A stretch of DNA of 44,483 nt from an uncultured Actinomycetes bacterium (GTDB lineage: Bacteria; Actinomycetota; Coriobacteriia; Coriobacteriales; Atopobiaceae). This document shows positions 17,215-25,088 of this stretch, piece by piece. The notes under the pieces are model-generated. The model saw nothing but the letters and a program-made list of their open reading frames with translations, searched no databases and was not told where the DNA came from. A program made the position numbers and the translations under genes. How positions within the stretch are numbered: position 1 is the first letter of the stretch; each line of letters starts with the position of its first letter. The stretch lies in contig OMWB01000021.1 of assembly GCA_900314645.1 (NCBI GenBank), positions 46,375-90,857 on the forward strand, read 5' to 3'.

Positions 17215-18066
17215 CTAGTCCAGTCCGCCGAGGAAGTCGATGGCGTTGCCGCCCTTGATGAGCTCCACCGTGCTTTCGCGCAAACCCAGCCCATCGAGGG
17301 CCTGAGCCATGCGGATCTGCTCGAAACGCGGGTTGTTGCTGCCAAACATCACCTGGTGGCGTAGGCTGCGGTCCACCCAGGTGAGCGCCACCTCGTGCTT
17401 GAAGAGGCGGTCGAAGAACTCCCGCGCGCTGTCGAAATACAAGATGCCGGTATCGGTGTATACGTTGGGGTACTTCACCATGAGCATCGCGCATTCCTCG
17501 GCCCATGGCCAGCCGAAGCGCGATAGGCACATGCGCAAGGAAGGCCGCGTGGCGGCCAGCTCCTCATACTCGATGGGCCTGCCGTATTTGGCCAACGACC
17601 CTGGTTCCCACGACATGCCCGCATTGAAGATGATGGGTCGGTTATATGCCTCGCAGATGTCGAAGAGAGGCTGCAGGCGCTCATCGTTGGGCCAGATATG
17701 GCTTCGTCCGAGATGCAAGTGAAGGCCCCTGAGGCCAAGGTCCGTGAAGGCGCGTTCCAGCTCGTCTGCCGCATCGGGCACCAGCGGATCAACGCTCGCG
17801 ATGCCGATGAAACGGTCGGGCTCGCAGTCCACGAGCGTGCGGATCTCGTCGTTAGACACAATCGGCTCGCCATGCTCGGACCGGTAGTCCTGGGCCAACA
17901 GAGCCATCTTATCGAGGCCGGCGCACCGCATCTGGTTCTTGATGTGCTCAAGCTTGGCGATGCCGTTGAGGTGAATGTCGAGCGCCTCGTGGCGTAGCTC
18001 TTCCTTGTGGGGGTCGCCATTGATGGGTTCGTAGAAAGCCGGAAGAACGTGGATGTCGATGAACAT
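17215..18066 (-). CDS. Amidohydrolase-family TIM-barrel hydrolase
   Basis: 283 residues of the amidohydrolase-2 (ACMSD-like) family. It begins MFIDIHVLPAF, where the usual DxHxH metal motif is reduced to DIH followed by V, so the first metal ligand pair is atypical. Later parts include GLHLHLGRSHIWPNDERLQPLFDIC, PIIFNAGMSW and VMFGSNNPR near the C-terminus, the last at the place where family members carry the catalytic Asp (usually GSDxP), here Asn. It may be a decarboxylase or hydrolase with altered chemistry, or a binding protein. It lies between the FrlC-like and YjbQ genes in one operon. Confidence 0.78.
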   Translation of the reverse strand: MFIDIHVLPAFYEPINGDPHKEELRHEALDIHLNGIAKLEHIKNQMRCAGLDKMALLAQDYRSEHGEPIVSNDEIRTLVDCEPDRFIGIASVDPLVPDAADELERAFTDLGLRGLHLHLGRSHIWPNDERLQPLFDICEAYNRPIIFNAGMSWEPGSLAKYGRPIEYEELAATRPSLRMCLSRFGWPWAEECAMLMVKYPNVYTDTGILYFDSAREFFDRLFKHEVALTWVDRSLRHQVMFGSNNPRFEQIRMAQALDGLGLRESTVELIKGGNAIDFLGGLD

Positions 18067-18108
18067 GGGGAAGTGCCCTTCCTTCCTCGGAGCGGAGCGT
18101 GTGTGCCC

Positions 18109-18939
18109 TTAGGCCTCCAACATGGCGCGCACGTTGTTGATGGCACGCTTGGCGTAGAGTCGCGGCTCGTTGATGTAGCCGGTCACCAGCTCGAGGGTGG
18201 CGGTGCGGTCGTAGTGATAGTAGTCCTGGATCTCCTTCATGAGCTCCGGCATGGGCAGGACGCCCTCGCCCGGCATGACATGGGAGTCGTCGACGCCGTT
18301 GGAGTCAATGATGTGCAGATGGTACAGCTTATCACCCAGCTTGTTGAAGTAACTGGTGATCTGCTCCTGCTGCTGAAACGGAGGGACGATGTCGCACATG
18401 GCCATGAGGAAGTCCGAATCGACGTGCTCAAAGAGGTCCAGCAGGTCGTTGGCGCTCTTGAAGACGTTGGACTCCATCGTGGTGAGCGGCTCGATGACGA
18501 TGCGGACGCCTACGTTTTCGGCGTAGGCCGCAAGCTCCTCGCAGGTGCGGTACAGCCGGTCGCGGATCTCGTTCGGCTTGGTATCATAGCCGGCATGCGC
18601 AGGCGAGATGAGCATGTAATCGCTTTCAAGCTCGCGGCCCGCATCCAGGCACAGCTTGAGGTAGCGCACCGCGTCCTCGCGCTGGCGCTCGGAGCCAATC
18701 ATGAAGTTGTAGGGATAACCATTGTGCTCGGGGCACCAGCCAGTGATGGGCACACCGTACTTCTTCTCGAGCCGCTTGACCTCGTCAATCTCACCGGCGA
18801 GCAGGTCGGGGGCAAAGGCATGCGGCCGTCCGCCCCACAGCTCGATGTAGTCGTAGCCAAATCGAGCCGCGTCCTCAAAAATGTCCTCGAGCGGGTTACG
18901 CTGGTAGCCGGAGGTAAACATGCCGAGCTTCATAGTCAT
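18109..18939 (-). CDS. FrlC-like sugar-phosphate isomerase/epimerase TIM barrel (copy 1)
   Basis: 276 residues of the xylose-isomerase-like TIM-barrel family. The order MKLGMFTSGYQRNPLEDIF, YDYIELWGGRPHAFAPDL, VIEPLTTMESNV, MCDIVPP, HLHIIDSNGVDDSHVMPGEG closely recalls FrlC, which interconverts fructoselysine and psicoselysine. Metal ligands Glu, Asp, His and Glu are present in these motifs. The ATG is chosen because AAAGGA lies eight bases upstream. It follows an FrlD-like kinase by about 70 bases, matching the FrlC/FrlD partnership. A second, divergent copy is at 32665-33525. Confidence 0.85.
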   Translation of the reverse strand: MTMKLGMFTSGYQRNPLEDIFEDAARFGYDYIELWGGRPHAFAPDLLAGEIDEVKRLEKKYGVPITGWCPEHNGYPYNFMIGSERQREDAVRYLKLCLDAGRELESDYMLISPAHAGYDTKPNEIRDRLYRTCEELAAYAENVGVRIVIEPLTTMESNVFKSANDLLDLFEHVDSDFLMAMCDIVPPFQQQEQITSYFNKLGDKLYHLHIIDSNGVDDSHVMPGEGVLPMPELMKEIQDYYHYDRTATLELVTGYINEPRLYAKRAINNVRAMLEA

Positions 18940-19010
18940 GTCTGTGGTCCTTTCTGGTTGCGGTACCTGCACATTCTCGACGCCTTGCGGCGCATGGCTT
19001 CCTGAAGAAG

Positions 19011-19835
19011 CTATTCCTCGATGACCCAGGGCTCGAAGACGCCTACAACCCTAGACGCGAGGCGCGAGCCATCACGGAGGCAGCCGGAGAGGTTCCTGCC
19101 TTTCAGGAGACCTGCGAGGAACCCGGCGATGAAGGAATCGCCCGCTCCGACGGTGTTGACCACGTTGGGTTGGGGAACCGCGTTGCCCTCGTAGAAGGCG
19201 ACGCCGTCGTACGCCAAGCTGCCCTGCTCACCGAATGTGGCCACGGCTACTTTCATGCCGTAGTTCTTCACCATGTCAATCAGGAATGAGCGCGGCTCGG
19301 GGTCAGTGCGGCTGCCGATGCCTTTGTAGGAGAAGAAGCCGTAGTCGATGGCGCCGCGGGTGGCTTCGAGCATGGCGGGGAGGCGCGGGTCGTCGGAGGC
19401 GGCGTAGTCGAAGGCGGTGATGGCTCCCAGGTCGTGGATCTTCCCCATCACACCCTCTGCCTTGCCCCAAAAGGCGGTGAACACCAGGTCGTGCTGTGCG
19501 GCGAAGCGCACGTCCTCATCGTCGAAGACGATGTGCTCGAGTACGCCTTCCTCGTAGTCGCCGTGCACGCGGTCGTTTTCGTCCAGCGTCATGTACGTAA
19601 TGGCGGTCTTCCCTTCGGCAACCTTGAAGTGCGAGAGGTCCAGGCCCTCCTTGGTGAGGGATTCCACCATCCAGCGCCCGTTTTCGTCGGAGCCGGTAGT
19701 CGAGATGATAGCGACAGGAATGCCCAGCTTGTGCATGTTCACCCCTGTGTCCACCACATTGCCCGTAGGGTAGCGGCGACCGAGATGGACATATTCATCG
19801 ATGCAGTTGTCGCCGATGCCTGCAGCGGTCTTCAT
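19011..19835 (-). CDS. FrlD-like PfkB kinase (copy 1)
   Basis: 274-residue PfkB/ribokinase-family kinase. GIGDNCIDEYVHLG, DRVHGDYEEGVLEH and NTVGAGDSFIAGF (catalytic Asp233) parallel fructoselysine 6-kinase FrlD. It differs from copy 2 in the substrate loop, TGNVVDTGVN in place of GGNPVNVAV, so the amine part of its substrate may differ. It is the first gene of the minus-strand operon with FrlC-like, amidohydrolase and YjbQ genes, and diverges from copy 2. A 28-bp element shared with the btpA promoter precedes it. Confidence 0.85.
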   Translation of the reverse strand: MKTAAGIGDNCIDEYVHLGRRYPTGNVVDTGVNMHKLGIPVAIISTTGSDENGRWMVESLTKEGLDLSHFKVAEGKTAITYMTLDENDRVHGDYEEGVLEHIVFDDEDVRFAAQHDLVFTAFWGKAEGVMGKIHDLGAITAFDYAASDDPRLPAMLEATRGAIDYGFFSYKGIGSRTDPEPRSFLIDMVKNYGMKVAVATFGEQGSLAYDGVAFYEGNAVPQPNVVNTVGAGDSFIAGFLAGLLKGRNLSGCLRDGSRLASRVVGVFEPWVIEE

Positions 19836-19870
19836 GAGGGCGCTCCCTTCTGTTCAGTGTATTTCACGTT

Positions 19871-19902
19871 AATCGGTATGGAATATCATCTAACTTATGT
19901 AG
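19871..19902 (-). promoter_or_regulatory. Shared operator/promoter element, frlD-like copy 1
   Basis: AATCGGTATGGAATATC followed by TAACTTATGTAG on the plus strand. It matches the btpA element (12609-12636) at 22 of 28 bases and lies about 39 bases from the start codon. It carries the same GGTATG half-site as the other sites in this island. Confidence 0.6.
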
Positions 19903-20014
19903 CATCTTAGTTGCTTGCTCCTGTAGGTACGTTCCGCATCGTGGTGAGTCCCCTTGCGCGTCCCGTCAACGGCCAATAGCGACCGATGGACGCATGCCTT
20001 CCTCACATCTCCCA

Positions 20015-20050
20015 CAATTGGTATAAGATTTGCGCGAGCTTATACAGTTG
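20015..20050 (+). promoter_or_regulatory. Operator with inverted TTGGTATAAG half-sites, frlD-like copy 2
   Basis: CAATTGGTATAAG (20015-20027) and CTTATACAGTTG (20039-20050) are inverted with one base offset around an 11-base centre. The left arm also reads as an extended -10 (TGGTATAAG). It lies 36 bases before the start of the kinase. The form fits a dimeric GntR/UTRA repressor. Confidence 0.6.
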
Positions 20051-20086
20051 TTCAGAAATGGAAAGGGAGAGCGAGAGGAGCAAGAC

Positions 20087-20872
20087 ATGAAGGTTGCTGC
20101 TGCGGGGGACAACTGCGTCGACGTCTACGAAAAGGAAGGCCAGAGCTATCCGGGCGGAAACCCCGTCAATGTGGCCGTGTACCTCAAGCGCATGGGCGTG
20201 GACGCCTCGTTCACGAGTGTCGTGGGTGATGACCAGTGGGGCACTCGCATGGCAGATGCCCTCACTGGCAAGGGTGTTGACATCTCGCACCTGCATGTGG
20301 AGCACGGTGACACCGCCGTCACCATGGTCGAGATTGTCAATGGCAATCGCGTGTTTGGGGACTACATCGAGGGCGTCATGGAGCACTTCCAGCTCTCCGA
20401 CGAGGACGTGGCGTTCATCTGCACCCACGACCTCTTCGTGAGTGGTATCTGGGGCCACTGCGACAACCGCCTGAAGGACATCCATGATGCGGGCATTCCG
20501 GTGGTATTCGACTACTCTGACCAGCCGCAGGACCCCATAGTGGACGCGACGCTGGCCTATGTCGACTACGCCTTCTTCGGCCTCGAGAGCGACGACAACG
20601 AGGACGTGCGCGCTTTCATGGTGGAAAAGCAGGCGAAGGGCCCCAAAGTCGTCATCGTGACCTTGGGTGAGAACGGCAGCCTTGCCTACGACGGGGCGCA
20701 GTTCCACAAGGGTGACATCGTGAAGTGCGAGGTCGTCGATACCATGGGCGCGGGTGACTCCTTCATCGCCGGCTTCATCGTGGGCATACTCGAAGGGCAG
20801 ACCATCGACGAGTGTATGGTCACAGGCGCGAAGTCAAGCGCCGTCACCCTTGGATACTCCGGGGCGTGGTAA
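20087..20872 (+). CDS. frlD: Fructoselysine 6-kinase-like protein (FrlD)
   Basis: 261 residues, the same length I recall for E. coli FrlD. Motifs shared with it run along the protein: AAGDNCVDVYEKEGQ, GGNPVNVAVYLKRMGVD, VGDDQWGT, GVDISHLHVEHGDTAVTMVE, RVFGDYIEGVMEHFQLS, IWGH, VTLGENGSLAYDGAQF and VDTMGAGDSFIAGF with catalytic Asp224. It should phosphorylate the C6 hydroxyl of a fructosamine such as fructoselysine. The ATG has GAGAGGAG six bases upstream. An SDR gene follows after three bases. No SIS deglycase is in the same operon, which is unlike frl operons elsewhere; those genes are in neighbouring units. Confidence 0.85.
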   Translation: MKVAAAGDNCVDVYEKEGQSYPGGNPVNVAVYLKRMGVDASFTSVVGDDQWGTRMADALTGKGVDISHLHVEHGDTAVTMVEIVNGNRVFGDYIEGVMEHFQLSDEDVAFICTHDLFVSGIWGHCDNRLKDIHDAGIPVVFDYSDQPQDPIVDATLAYVDYAFFGLESDDNEDVRAFMVEKQAKGPKVVIVTLGENGSLAYDGAQFHKGDIVKCEVVDTMGAGDSFIAGFIVGILEGQTIDECMVTGAKSSAVTLGYSGAW

Positions 20873-20875
20873 GCC

Positions 20876-21649
20876 ATGGAGCAGCGGTTTATTGACAAGG
20901 TGGTCGTCACTACGGGTGCCGCGGGCGGTATTGGCAAGGCCGTATCCAAGCGCTTCTATGACGAAGGCGCCAAGGTCGTGATGCTGGACCTCAGGCAGGA
21001 GTGGGTTGATGCCGCCGTCGTTGACTTGGGGATGAGTCCCGACCGCGTCATGGCAGTCGCTCTTGACGTTACTGACGAAGAGGCCGTGCGCTCGCTCGTC
21101 GACCTCGTGGTTGCCCGGTGGGGCCGCATCGACGTGCTCAACAACGTTGCGGGTGTGGGTGGTGACCAAGGCCCCATGGAGGAAAAGCCCATGGGGGAGT
21201 GGGAGAGCGTCTACGACATCAACGTGTTCGGCACAGTTCGCATGATCAAGTACGTCCTGCCCATCATGAAGGCACAGGGCAGTGGCGTCGTTACAAATAC
21301 CTCGAGCGTCTCGGGCATGTTTGGCTATGCTGGAGAGTCCGCATACGGCTCGTCCAAATGGGCGGTTCGGGGCCTCACCAAAAACATCGCCAACGAGTCT
21401 GGCTCGCATGGCGTGCGTGTCAACTCGGTCGCGCCTGGTTGGGTGAACACCGTCATCTTCCAGAAGGCGCTCGATGACTATCGCGCGGAGGGCTACGAGG
21501 ATCCCATGGAGAACGTGACCTTCGGTCCGCTGGGTCGCGCCGCGGAACCGTCCGAAATCGCGGCGATTTTCGCTTTCCTCGCGAGCGATGATGCGGCCAT
21601 CATCAATGGGTCGAACATCCTTTGCGATGGCGGTATGACGCTGGGCTAG
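20876..21649 (+). CDS. Short-chain dehydrogenase/reductase
   Basis: 257-residue classical SDR oxidoreductase. The NAD(P)-binding TGAAGGIG is at 13-20, NNVAG at 89-93, the catalytic Ser in NTSSVSG (about 141-147) and YGSSK at 157-161. Asp38 after the second strand (MLDLR) favours NAD(H). The C-terminus NGSNILCDGGMTLG is typical of sugar or polyol dehydrogenases. It is coupled to the FrlD-like kinase gene, so it may oxidise or reduce a sugar part of the same substrate; the real reaction is unknown. Confidence 0.88.
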   Translation: MEQRFIDKVVVTTGAAGGIGKAVSKRFYDEGAKVVMLDLRQEWVDAAVVDLGMSPDRVMAVALDVTDEEAVRSLVDLVVARWGRIDVLNNVAGVGGDQGPMEEKPMGEWESVYDINVFGTVRMIKYVLPIMKAQGSGVVTNTSSVSGMFGYAGESAYGSSKWAVRGLTKNIANESGSHGVRVNSVAPGWVNTVIFQKALDDYRAEGYEDPMENVTFGPLGRAAEPSEIAAIFAFLASDDAAIINGSNILCDGGMTLG

Positions 21650-21671
21650 GGCGCTCTGAGCGTGTGATGGA

Positions 21672-21699
21672 ACACGGGGCGTCCGGTGGCGCCCCGTGT
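21672..21699. terminator. Hairpin between convergent genes
   Basis: ACACGGGGCG and CGCCCCGTGT form a perfect 10-bp stem with an eight-base loop between the SDR gene (plus) and the PfkB gene (minus). It can serve both strands. No clear T-run follows on either. Confidence 0.65.
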
Positions 21700-21743
21700 C
21701 GCGTGTGTGCCCTTGTGGGCCTTCTGGGCCTTCTGGTTACGGG

Positions 21744-22742
21744 CTACAGCTTTGCCATCCATGCCTCGACGTCAGCGAGCGGCGGGTAGCCCTCGCCTGG
21801 CCGATTGGTCATCGTGCCTTCGCGCGTGACCTTGTAGGCGGCGTACTTGCTCGCCCATGCGACCGCGTCACGCAGGGACGCGCCCTCGACGATGCCCTTT
21901 GCCGTGGCGGCAAGAAAGCCGTCGCCGGCACCGATGGTGTAGACGGCCTCGACTGGTGTTGCTGCGACTTCGAAGTAGTCTTCGCCGTCGAGCACCGCGG
22001 AGCCCTTGGAGCCACAGGTCATGATGACGCCGCCGCAGTGGTACTCGTCCTGAATCTGGTGGAGCACCTGCTCATACGGAGTGCCGTAGTCTTCGGGAAG
22101 ACCGCACAGCACACCCGCCTCGGCGTCGTTCACCACAAGGAAGTCGAGGTAGGAGAGGTCACCCATGGGTTGGTCAGGCAGCGGTGACGCGTTGCACATC
22201 GTAAGCATGCCAAACTCGTTCTTGGCGATCTTGGCACCGTCGAGGGCCTTTTGGAAGGGCATGCCGAAGCCGGTGATGAAGACCTTGGCTTCCTTCATGG
22301 ACTCGATGGCGGCGTGGATCTCGTCCCACGTGAGGGCACGACAGGCGGAGTCGCCGTCGACGATGGTGTTGAGGCCGTCGTCATCGATCATGATGAGACC
22401 CGTGCCCGTGGCCACGCTCGTGTCGTAGTACATGAACTTGGTAAAGACGCTGGCCTCGCTCATCCAGTCGTCACCCATCTTGCCCCAGGGATCGTCGCCC
22501 ACCTTGCCGATATAACCAGCCGAGACGCCCAGGCGTCCCAGCGCGACGGAGACGGTGGCGCCTTTGCCTCCGTCTTCCTCCACATGCCAGTCCCAAGCTT
22601 CCATGGTCTCGCCTCGCCGGGGGAGTCGGTGCACGCGGCACACCTGACCCACGCCGTGGCTATTCATCACGATGACGTCTATTGGCCGGGTCTTCTTAAT
22701 GTCCTTTACGAAGACGGTCTCAGACACCTGTAGTTTGCCCAT
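21744..22742 (-). CDS. Ribokinase-like PfkB kinase (twin 1)
   Basis: 332 residues of the ribokinase family: VIVMNSHGVGQ, HVEEDGGKGATVSVALGRLG (substrate loop), YIGKVGDDPWG and TIGAGDGFLAA (catalytic Asp). It begins with about 20 residues not found in its close relative at 29984-30922. The DGGKG substrate loop and the SHGVGQ start are shared by the two and set them apart from the FrlD-like pair. It lies 48 bases after the DapA-like gene and is likely in its operon. A sugar or sugar-acid substrate, perhaps a product of the DapA-like lyase, is possible. Confidence 0.85.
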   Translation of the reverse strand: MGKLQVSETVFVKDIKKTRPIDVIVMNSHGVGQVCRVHRLPRRGETMEAWDWHVEEDGGKGATVSVALGRLGVSAGYIGKVGDDPWGKMGDDWMSEASVFTKFMYYDTSVATGTGLIMIDDDGLNTIVDGDSACRALTWDEIHAAIESMKEAKVFITGFGMPFQKALDGAKIAKNEFGMLTMCNASPLPDQPMGDLSYLDFLVVNDAEAGVLCGLPEDYGTPYEQVLHQIQDEYHCGGVIMTCGSKGSAVLDGEDYFEVAATPVEAVYTIGAGDGFLAATAKGIVEGASLRDAVAWASKYAAYKVTREGTMTNRPGEGYPPLADVEAWMAKL

Positions 22743-22790
22743 GTCGTTTCCTGTTCCTTCCCTGTGGCATGTGCTGACAAGGCGACATCG

Positions 22791-23771
22791 CTAGCGGAAG
22801 TCCGCCATTCCAGCCGCCCTGGCTGCTTCCATGGCATCGTCTAGGTGGTCACGGACGATTCGGCTGCCGAGGCTCTCGTAACCAAACTCCACCATGAGCT
22901 TGTCAAGCTCAAGCTTGACGTCAAAGGGCACCCAATCCTGCTTCTCGCCCATGCGCGAGACGGTGGGACGTCCGAACCCGTACTGCATCGCCCAGTTCCA
23001 ACCGGCATTGAACGGCGTCTTCTTCACGACGTTGCGGATGCGCAGCACCTTTTGCTGGGCCTCGATGCAGCCCCTCCAGTCACCGGAGCGGCCCTTGTCC
23101 ACGATCTCGAGCATCTCGCGCGGAAACGGCACTGCCATGAATGAGACACAGCCCACAGCGCCAAGAAGCACCATGATGCCGTCAAAGCCGTCGCAGCCGC
23201 CCAGAAAGTCAAAGCTCTCGGGGTCGATGCGTAGGACGCACTGCTGAAAGTTGACGACGTTCGTGGAAGCGTCCTTGAAGCCGCGTAGGTTGGGATGCTC
23301 AGCCGCGAGTCTGGCCAAGGTGTCGGGTGCGTACAGGACGGCCTGCTCGACACAGTTGTAGATGTATACAGGGCGCTGGGCGAAGTCGATGAGCTCGGCT
23401 GACCAGTCGTACAGCGCGGCCTGCGAGTACTTGAAGAACGGTGGCGCGGTGATGCAATAGCAGTCGGACATGCCCTGCTCGTCATATGCGGAGAGGAGCG
23501 CTTTGTTGAGCTCCATGCTGTTCTCGAAGCTGCAGGCCATGATCTTGGCCCCACGCGGGTGCGCGACCTTATATACGGCTTCGACGACCTCGAGCTTCTC
23601 GGAGAAGGTGAGTGCGTGGAACTCGCCCGCATAACCGTTGACGAAGAAGGCATTGATGCCACAGTCAGTCTGCCAGGCAATCATGTCGCGTAGGTATTCC
23701 CAGTCGACTTGGCCGTCCTTGGTGAACGGCGTGCAGATCTCGGTGACGACTCCCTCAATGAAGTGACCCAT
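22791..23771 (-). CDS. DapA/NanA-family lyase or synthase
   Basis: 326-residue TIM barrel of the dihydrodipicolinate synthase/N-acetylneuraminate lyase family. Schiff-base Lys166 is in LRGFKDASTN and the conserved Tyr in VYIYNCVEQ. The pyruvate-binding GTTGE motif is replaced by GYAGE (VNGYAGEFHAL), which is unusual and suggests a substrate other than pyruvate aldehyde adducts. The ATG follows GAGGGAAAG. It is the first gene of an operon with a ribokinase-like gene, under an AATCGGTATAAAA site, and diverges from the SIS-ROK-SIS operon. Its place among fructosamine genes hints at an imine-forming lyase. Confidence 0.85.
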   Translation of the reverse strand: MGHFIEGVVTEICTPFTKDGQVDWEYLRDMIAWQTDCGINAFFVNGYAGEFHALTFSEKLEVVEAVYKVAHPRGAKIMACSFENSMELNKALLSAYDEQGMSDCYCITAPPFFKYSQAALYDWSAELIDFAQRPVYIYNCVEQAVLYAPDTLARLAAEHPNLRGFKDASTNVVNFQQCVLRIDPESFDFLGGCDGFDGIMVLLGAVGCVSFMAVPFPREMLEIVDKGRSGDWRGCIEAQQKVLRIRNVVKKTPFNAGWNWAMQYGFGRPTVSRMGEKQDWVPFDVKLELDKLMVEFGYESLGSRIVRDHLDDAMEAARAAGMADFR

Positions 23772-23824
23772 GGCTTTCCCTCGCTCTCGTGAAAAGAGAC
23801 AGGCTGTACACAAGATAAATATGG

Positions 23825-23850
23825 TTTTATACCGATTCGATGATATGCCA
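23825..23850 (-). promoter_or_regulatory. Shared operator, dapA-like copy
   Basis: On the minus strand AATCGGTATAAAA (23825-23837) lies about 54 bases before the DapA-like start, and TGGCATATCA (23841-23850) is a second, weaker direct half-site upstream of it. TATAAA may be the -10 hexamer. Confidence 0.55.
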
Positions 23851-23949
23851 TCACAAGGCACCCCTGTGTCGCGATAAGCGGGGGCTATTGTCTGGTATGC
23901 GGAAGAGCGCTTCTGACGTTCCACGTTCAAGCCGATTGGCGAGAAGTGC

Positions 23950-23970
23950 CTACTTGCGGGTAACAAGTAG
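23950..23970 (+). promoter_or_regulatory. Inverted repeat before the SIS-ROK-SIS operon
   Basis: CTACTTG and CAAGTAG are perfect 7-base arms around CGGGTAA, and a third CAAGTA follows at 23972. TAGAAT at 23983 could be a -10. The site differs from the TTGGTATAAA type, so another regulator may act here. The rest of the 252-base divergent gap holds the dapA-like site and weak copies of the TGGTATG core. Confidence 0.45.
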
Positions 23971-24023
23971 ACAAGTACTGGATAGAATCAGACCAAAGAT
24001 GAACGCACGAGAGAGGAACGGCT

Positions 24024-25088
24024 TTGGGCGACATGAATTCCATTCTCAAAAACATCTATGAGCAGCCCGCGGAGCTCAAGCGCGTGCTCGACGACCTCAC
24101 GGGACCCAAGCTCGGCCAGCTGCGCGACCTCGCACGCATCATGGCGCTGTCTGGTGAGATAGTGCTCACCTCCATGGGCAGTGCCCTATATTCACTCATG
24201 CCCATGTACGAGGTGCTCCGCGAGCGCGGTTACCGAAACGTGACACTGGAGGAGACCGGTGACCTCATCCGCCATCCTGAGCGCATGAGTAGGGGCGCCC
24301 TCTACGTGTTGATGAGCCGCTCCGGCGAGAGTCGCGAGGTGGCCGACTTCGCCGTATGGTGCCGTGAGCATGGGTTCACCACCCTTTCCATCACCATGAC
24401 GCCAGATTCAACCATGGCAACTAACAGCACGTATATGCTGCACGACATCTCGAGCTACGACGATATCGTCTGCATAAAGGCATACTCAACGATGGCCCTC
24501 ACGGGCCTTCTGCTCGTAGAGATGATGGACGGCCGCCCGCATCCCTCAGACGAGCTCGTTGCCAGCCTGAATCGTGCCTTCGCATGGATGGAGGCGCACA
24601 AGGAGAACATCCTTGCGCAGCTGGAGGCCGTGCCCTTCTTGGGCACTCCGCACGGCTTCTATCTCATCAGCCGCAGTTACGGCATCAACATGATGCGCAG
24701 CGCGTCGCTTTGGCTGGAGGAGACGGCCAAGACGCCCGCAGGCATCATGAGCGTGGACAACTTCTACCATGGCCCCATGGAGATCATCCGCAGCCATGCC
24801 ATCGTGAAGGCCGTGACCTGCCCCGTATTGTTTGACGTCCAGCCTGACGCTCGCTCCGCGATGATTTGGGGAAAGGTCTGCCAGGCTGTGCCCGAGTCGC
24901 TCTACTTTGGTCCCGAGGGTTCCGAGATGCCTTGTGGGGCACGGTTCCAGATTCCAGACTTTGGCCTTTCTGGCGGTTGGTCCATGATCGTGGCCGCCCT
25001 CTTCTTCCAACTGCTCTCCTATCAGGTGGCTGTGGCCAACGGAATCGAGCCAGGCTTCTTCTATGACGAGGGATGGATTGTCCTATGA
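24024..25088 (+). CDS. SIS-domain sugar isomerase/deglycase-like protein 1
   Basis: 354 residues with two SIS domains, like GlmS, AgaS and FrlB. Phosphosugar-binding SRSGES lies at 99-104. In the C-terminal domain the segment DNFYHGPMEII has Asn246 where FrlB and GlmS relatives have Glu before the HGP, with Asp245 just ahead, so the catalytic acid/base may be moved or lost. I start it at TTG because GAGAGGA is six bases upstream; ATG at 24033 is the alternative. The stop overlaps the ROK gene start. Probably acts on a phosphorylated fructosamine or a related amino sugar. Confidence 0.83.
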   Translation: MGDMNSILKNIYEQPAELKRVLDDLTGPKLGQLRDLARIMALSGEIVLTSMGSALYSLMPMYEVLRERGYRNVTLEETGDLIRHPERMSRGALYVLMSRSGESREVADFAVWCREHGFTTLSITMTPDSTMATNSTYMLHDISSYDDIVCIKAYSTMALTGLLLVEMMDGRPHPSDELVASLNRAFAWMEAHKENILAQLEAVPFLGTPHGFYLISRSYGINMMRSASLWLEETAKTPAGIMSVDNFYHGPMEIIRSHAIVKAVTCPVLFDVQPDARSAMIWGKVCQAVPESLYFGPEGSEMPCGARFQIPDFGLSGGWSMIVAALFFQLLSYQVAVANGIEPGFFYDEGWIVL

